A DNA stretch of 32,041 nt, from contig JAQCEJ010000062.1 in the NCBI GenBank assembly GCA_027618475.1, forward strand, positions 1-32,041. Direction: 5' to 3'. The notes below the pieces were generated by a model, which saw nothing but the letters and a program-made list of their open reading frames with translations, was not told the DNA's origin and ran no database searches. The translations under genes and the position numbers were made by a program. Positions 30,973 through 32,041 of this stretch are shown in pieces (position 1 is the first letter of the stretch; each line of letters opens with the position of its first letter). Source of the DNA: Planctomycetota bacterium (GTDB lineage Bacteria > Planctomycetota > Planctomycetia > Planctomycetales > Planctomycetaceae).

Positions 30973-32041
30973 GTGGCAGCATCTTTGGATGAATTCATAA
31001 CGAGGGCAACGGAAAGCAATCTGCTGTGCGCCGACGAGGTCGCCGCAGTTCGCACGAAACTCGGACACCACGTCGATGCAGCCGCATTAGCCCGTGCATT
31101 GGTAGAACAGGGACGGCTGACGATATATCAGTCCCACGTGTTACTGCAAGCTTCCTATGAGCCGCTCGTGCTGGGCGATTACGTGATTCTCGAACTGGTC
31201 GGCCAGGGGGGGATGGGCAAGGTATTTCGAGCAGAACACCGCCAGATGGAGAGAATTGTCGCCCTCAAGATGCTGCCGGCCGAAGACGTTGCCGATGTCG
31301 ATGCCGTCAGTCGATTCAAGCGTGAAATCAAGGCGGCAGCGAAACTGTCCCATCCCAATATCGTCACGGCGTACGATGCTCGCATCGATAGTGAAACGCG
31401 ATATCTCGTCTGCGAGTACATCGACGGTTCCGATCTGTCGTCGTGGGTCAAAAAAAATGGTCCACTCGACATACGAATGGCCGTCGATTATGTGCTTCAG
31501 GCGGCCCGGGGACTCGATCATTCGCATCGAACGGGGATCGTCCATCGCGATGTAAAACCCTCGAATCTGATGCTGACTCAGGCGGGAGACGTAAAAGTCC
31601 TCGATCTCGGCCTGGCACAATTCGCATCGTTATTCGGATCGGACGACATCATCTCGACCGTTTCGGAGTTGACGGGAGTAGGCGACATTATCGGAACCGT
31701 CGATTATATGGCCCCCGAACAGGCCGTCGATTGCCGAAATGTCGATGCGCGGGCCGATATCTATAGTCTGGGATGCACGCTTTTCTTTCTGCTCAGCGGG
31801 CGGCCTCCCTTCGAAAAGGGAACCATCGTCGAGCGACTAATGGCACATCAGCAGAAACCGTTTCCGTCTCTCGGCGAATTACGTTCCGACGTTTCCATCG
31901 CGCTCGAAGAGCTGTTGCAGCCGACATTTCCCATATGGGTTGAGCCGGGAGACACTCCAGGCTCGCAATGGATCGCAATGGATCGCATTTTAACATCGCG
32001 CCCCCCCCATGTCGAGCGCACGGCAAATTCTTGCCTGTTTT
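30973..32041 (+). CDS. Serine/threonine protein kinase, partial or disrupted
   Basis: 356 codons to the window edge. GTG at 30973 has GGAGG 10 bp upstream. Residues 1-65 are the helical leader found before many planctomycete kinases (ALARALVEQGRLTIYQSHVLL). The kinase domain has the glycine loop GQGGMGKVF (77-85), Lys99 in VALKML, HRDVKPSN (Asp193), DLGLA (Asp211) and APEQ (247-250), all intact, and ADIYSLGCTLFFLLSGRPPF. After EELLQ (about residue 316) the expected subdomain XI sequence with its conserved Arg is replaced by unrelated sequence including a 10-bp tandem repeat and eight C's. An insertion, frameshift or assembly flaw near 31920 would explain this; otherwise the gene continues in frame beyond the edge. 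Confidence 0.85.
   Translation, partial: MAASLDEFITRATESNLLCADEVAAVRTKLGHHVDAAALARALVEQGRLTIYQSHVLLQASYEPLVLGDYVILELVGQGGMGKVFRAEHRQMERIVALKMLPAEDVADVDAVSRFKREIKAAAKLSHPNIVTAYDARIDSETRYLVCEYIDGSDLSSWVKKNGPLDIRMAVDYVLQAARGLDHSHRTGIVHRDVKPSNLMLTQAGDVKVLDLGLAQFASLFGSDDIISTVSELTGVGDIIGTVDYMAPEQAVDCRNVDARADIYSLGCTLFFLLSGRPPFEKGTIVERLMAHQQKPFPSLGELRSDVSIALEELLQPTFPIWVEPGDTPGSQWIAMDRILTSRPPHVERTANSCLF

Noticed and set aside
1-32041. CRISPR arrays, rRNA genes or intact tRNA genes
   Set aside because: No regularly spaced repeats, no rRNA landmarks and only one half tRNA were seen on reading both strands.

Overview
The window looks like a chromosomal stretch from a planctomycete (Planctomycetota). The evidence is indirect: a Ser/Thr kinase with the kind of N-terminal leader found before planctomycete kinases, a possible relic of a PEP-CTERM tail, two CsrA paralogues, an ECF-type sigma factor with an anti-sigma partner beside an efflux operon, a lipid-anchored adaptor and a TolC protein with a lipobox, and moderately high GC with dense, often overlapping genes. 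Genus is not assignable by eye.

Left half, 1-16.8 kb, almost all on the minus strand. Read in the direction of transcription, from high to low coordinates, it contains: (i) DUF547 protein, small lipoprotein, small membrane protein, GT2 glycosyltransferase and GT-C-like membrane glycosyltransferase (16791-12821); (ii) BON protein, CsrA, a 106-aa orphan, TVP38/TMEM64 protein and a MerA-like flavin disulfide oxidoreductase (12614-9275); (iii) ferredoxin-NADP reductase, GH15 glucoamylase and SpoIIE-type phosphatase (9053-4880); (iv) ArsM-like arsenite methyltransferase, a second CsrA, ArsS radical SAM protein, exported peroxiredoxin, AhpD-like peroxidase and a PiT phosphate transporter running off the left edge (4687-1). 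Group iv is an arsenosugar biosynthesis locus. From memory, TVP38, MerA-like, DUF547 and GT2 genes recur near ArsS in other bacteria. One 16-bp sequence, TGTGCCCGGTTTCACA, lies upstream of both arsM and the DUF547 gene in the same orientation, so groups i and iv may share a regulator.

Middle, 17.2-25.3 kb, plus strand: ECF-type sigma factor, zinc-binding membrane anti-sigma factor, then an RND permease, adaptor and TolC-like outer-membrane protein. This is a self-contained regulated tripartite efflux system.

Right part, 25.3-32 kb, is accessory and eroded. A group II intron with a reverse transcriptase/maturase and recognisable domains V and VI sits between tolC and a lexA-like gene. That LexA-like repressor keeps the Ala-Gly cleavage site and catalytic Ser but has Arg where the catalytic Lys should be. 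Beyond it are phage remnants (terminase small subunit, possible terminase large-subunit tail), a possible PEP-CTERM tail, an orphan with a QxK nuclease-like motif, and the 5' half of a CAU-anticodon tRNA that probably marks an old integration junction. The window ends in a Ser/Thr kinase gene on the plus strand whose sequence stops looking like a kinase about 120 bp before the edge.
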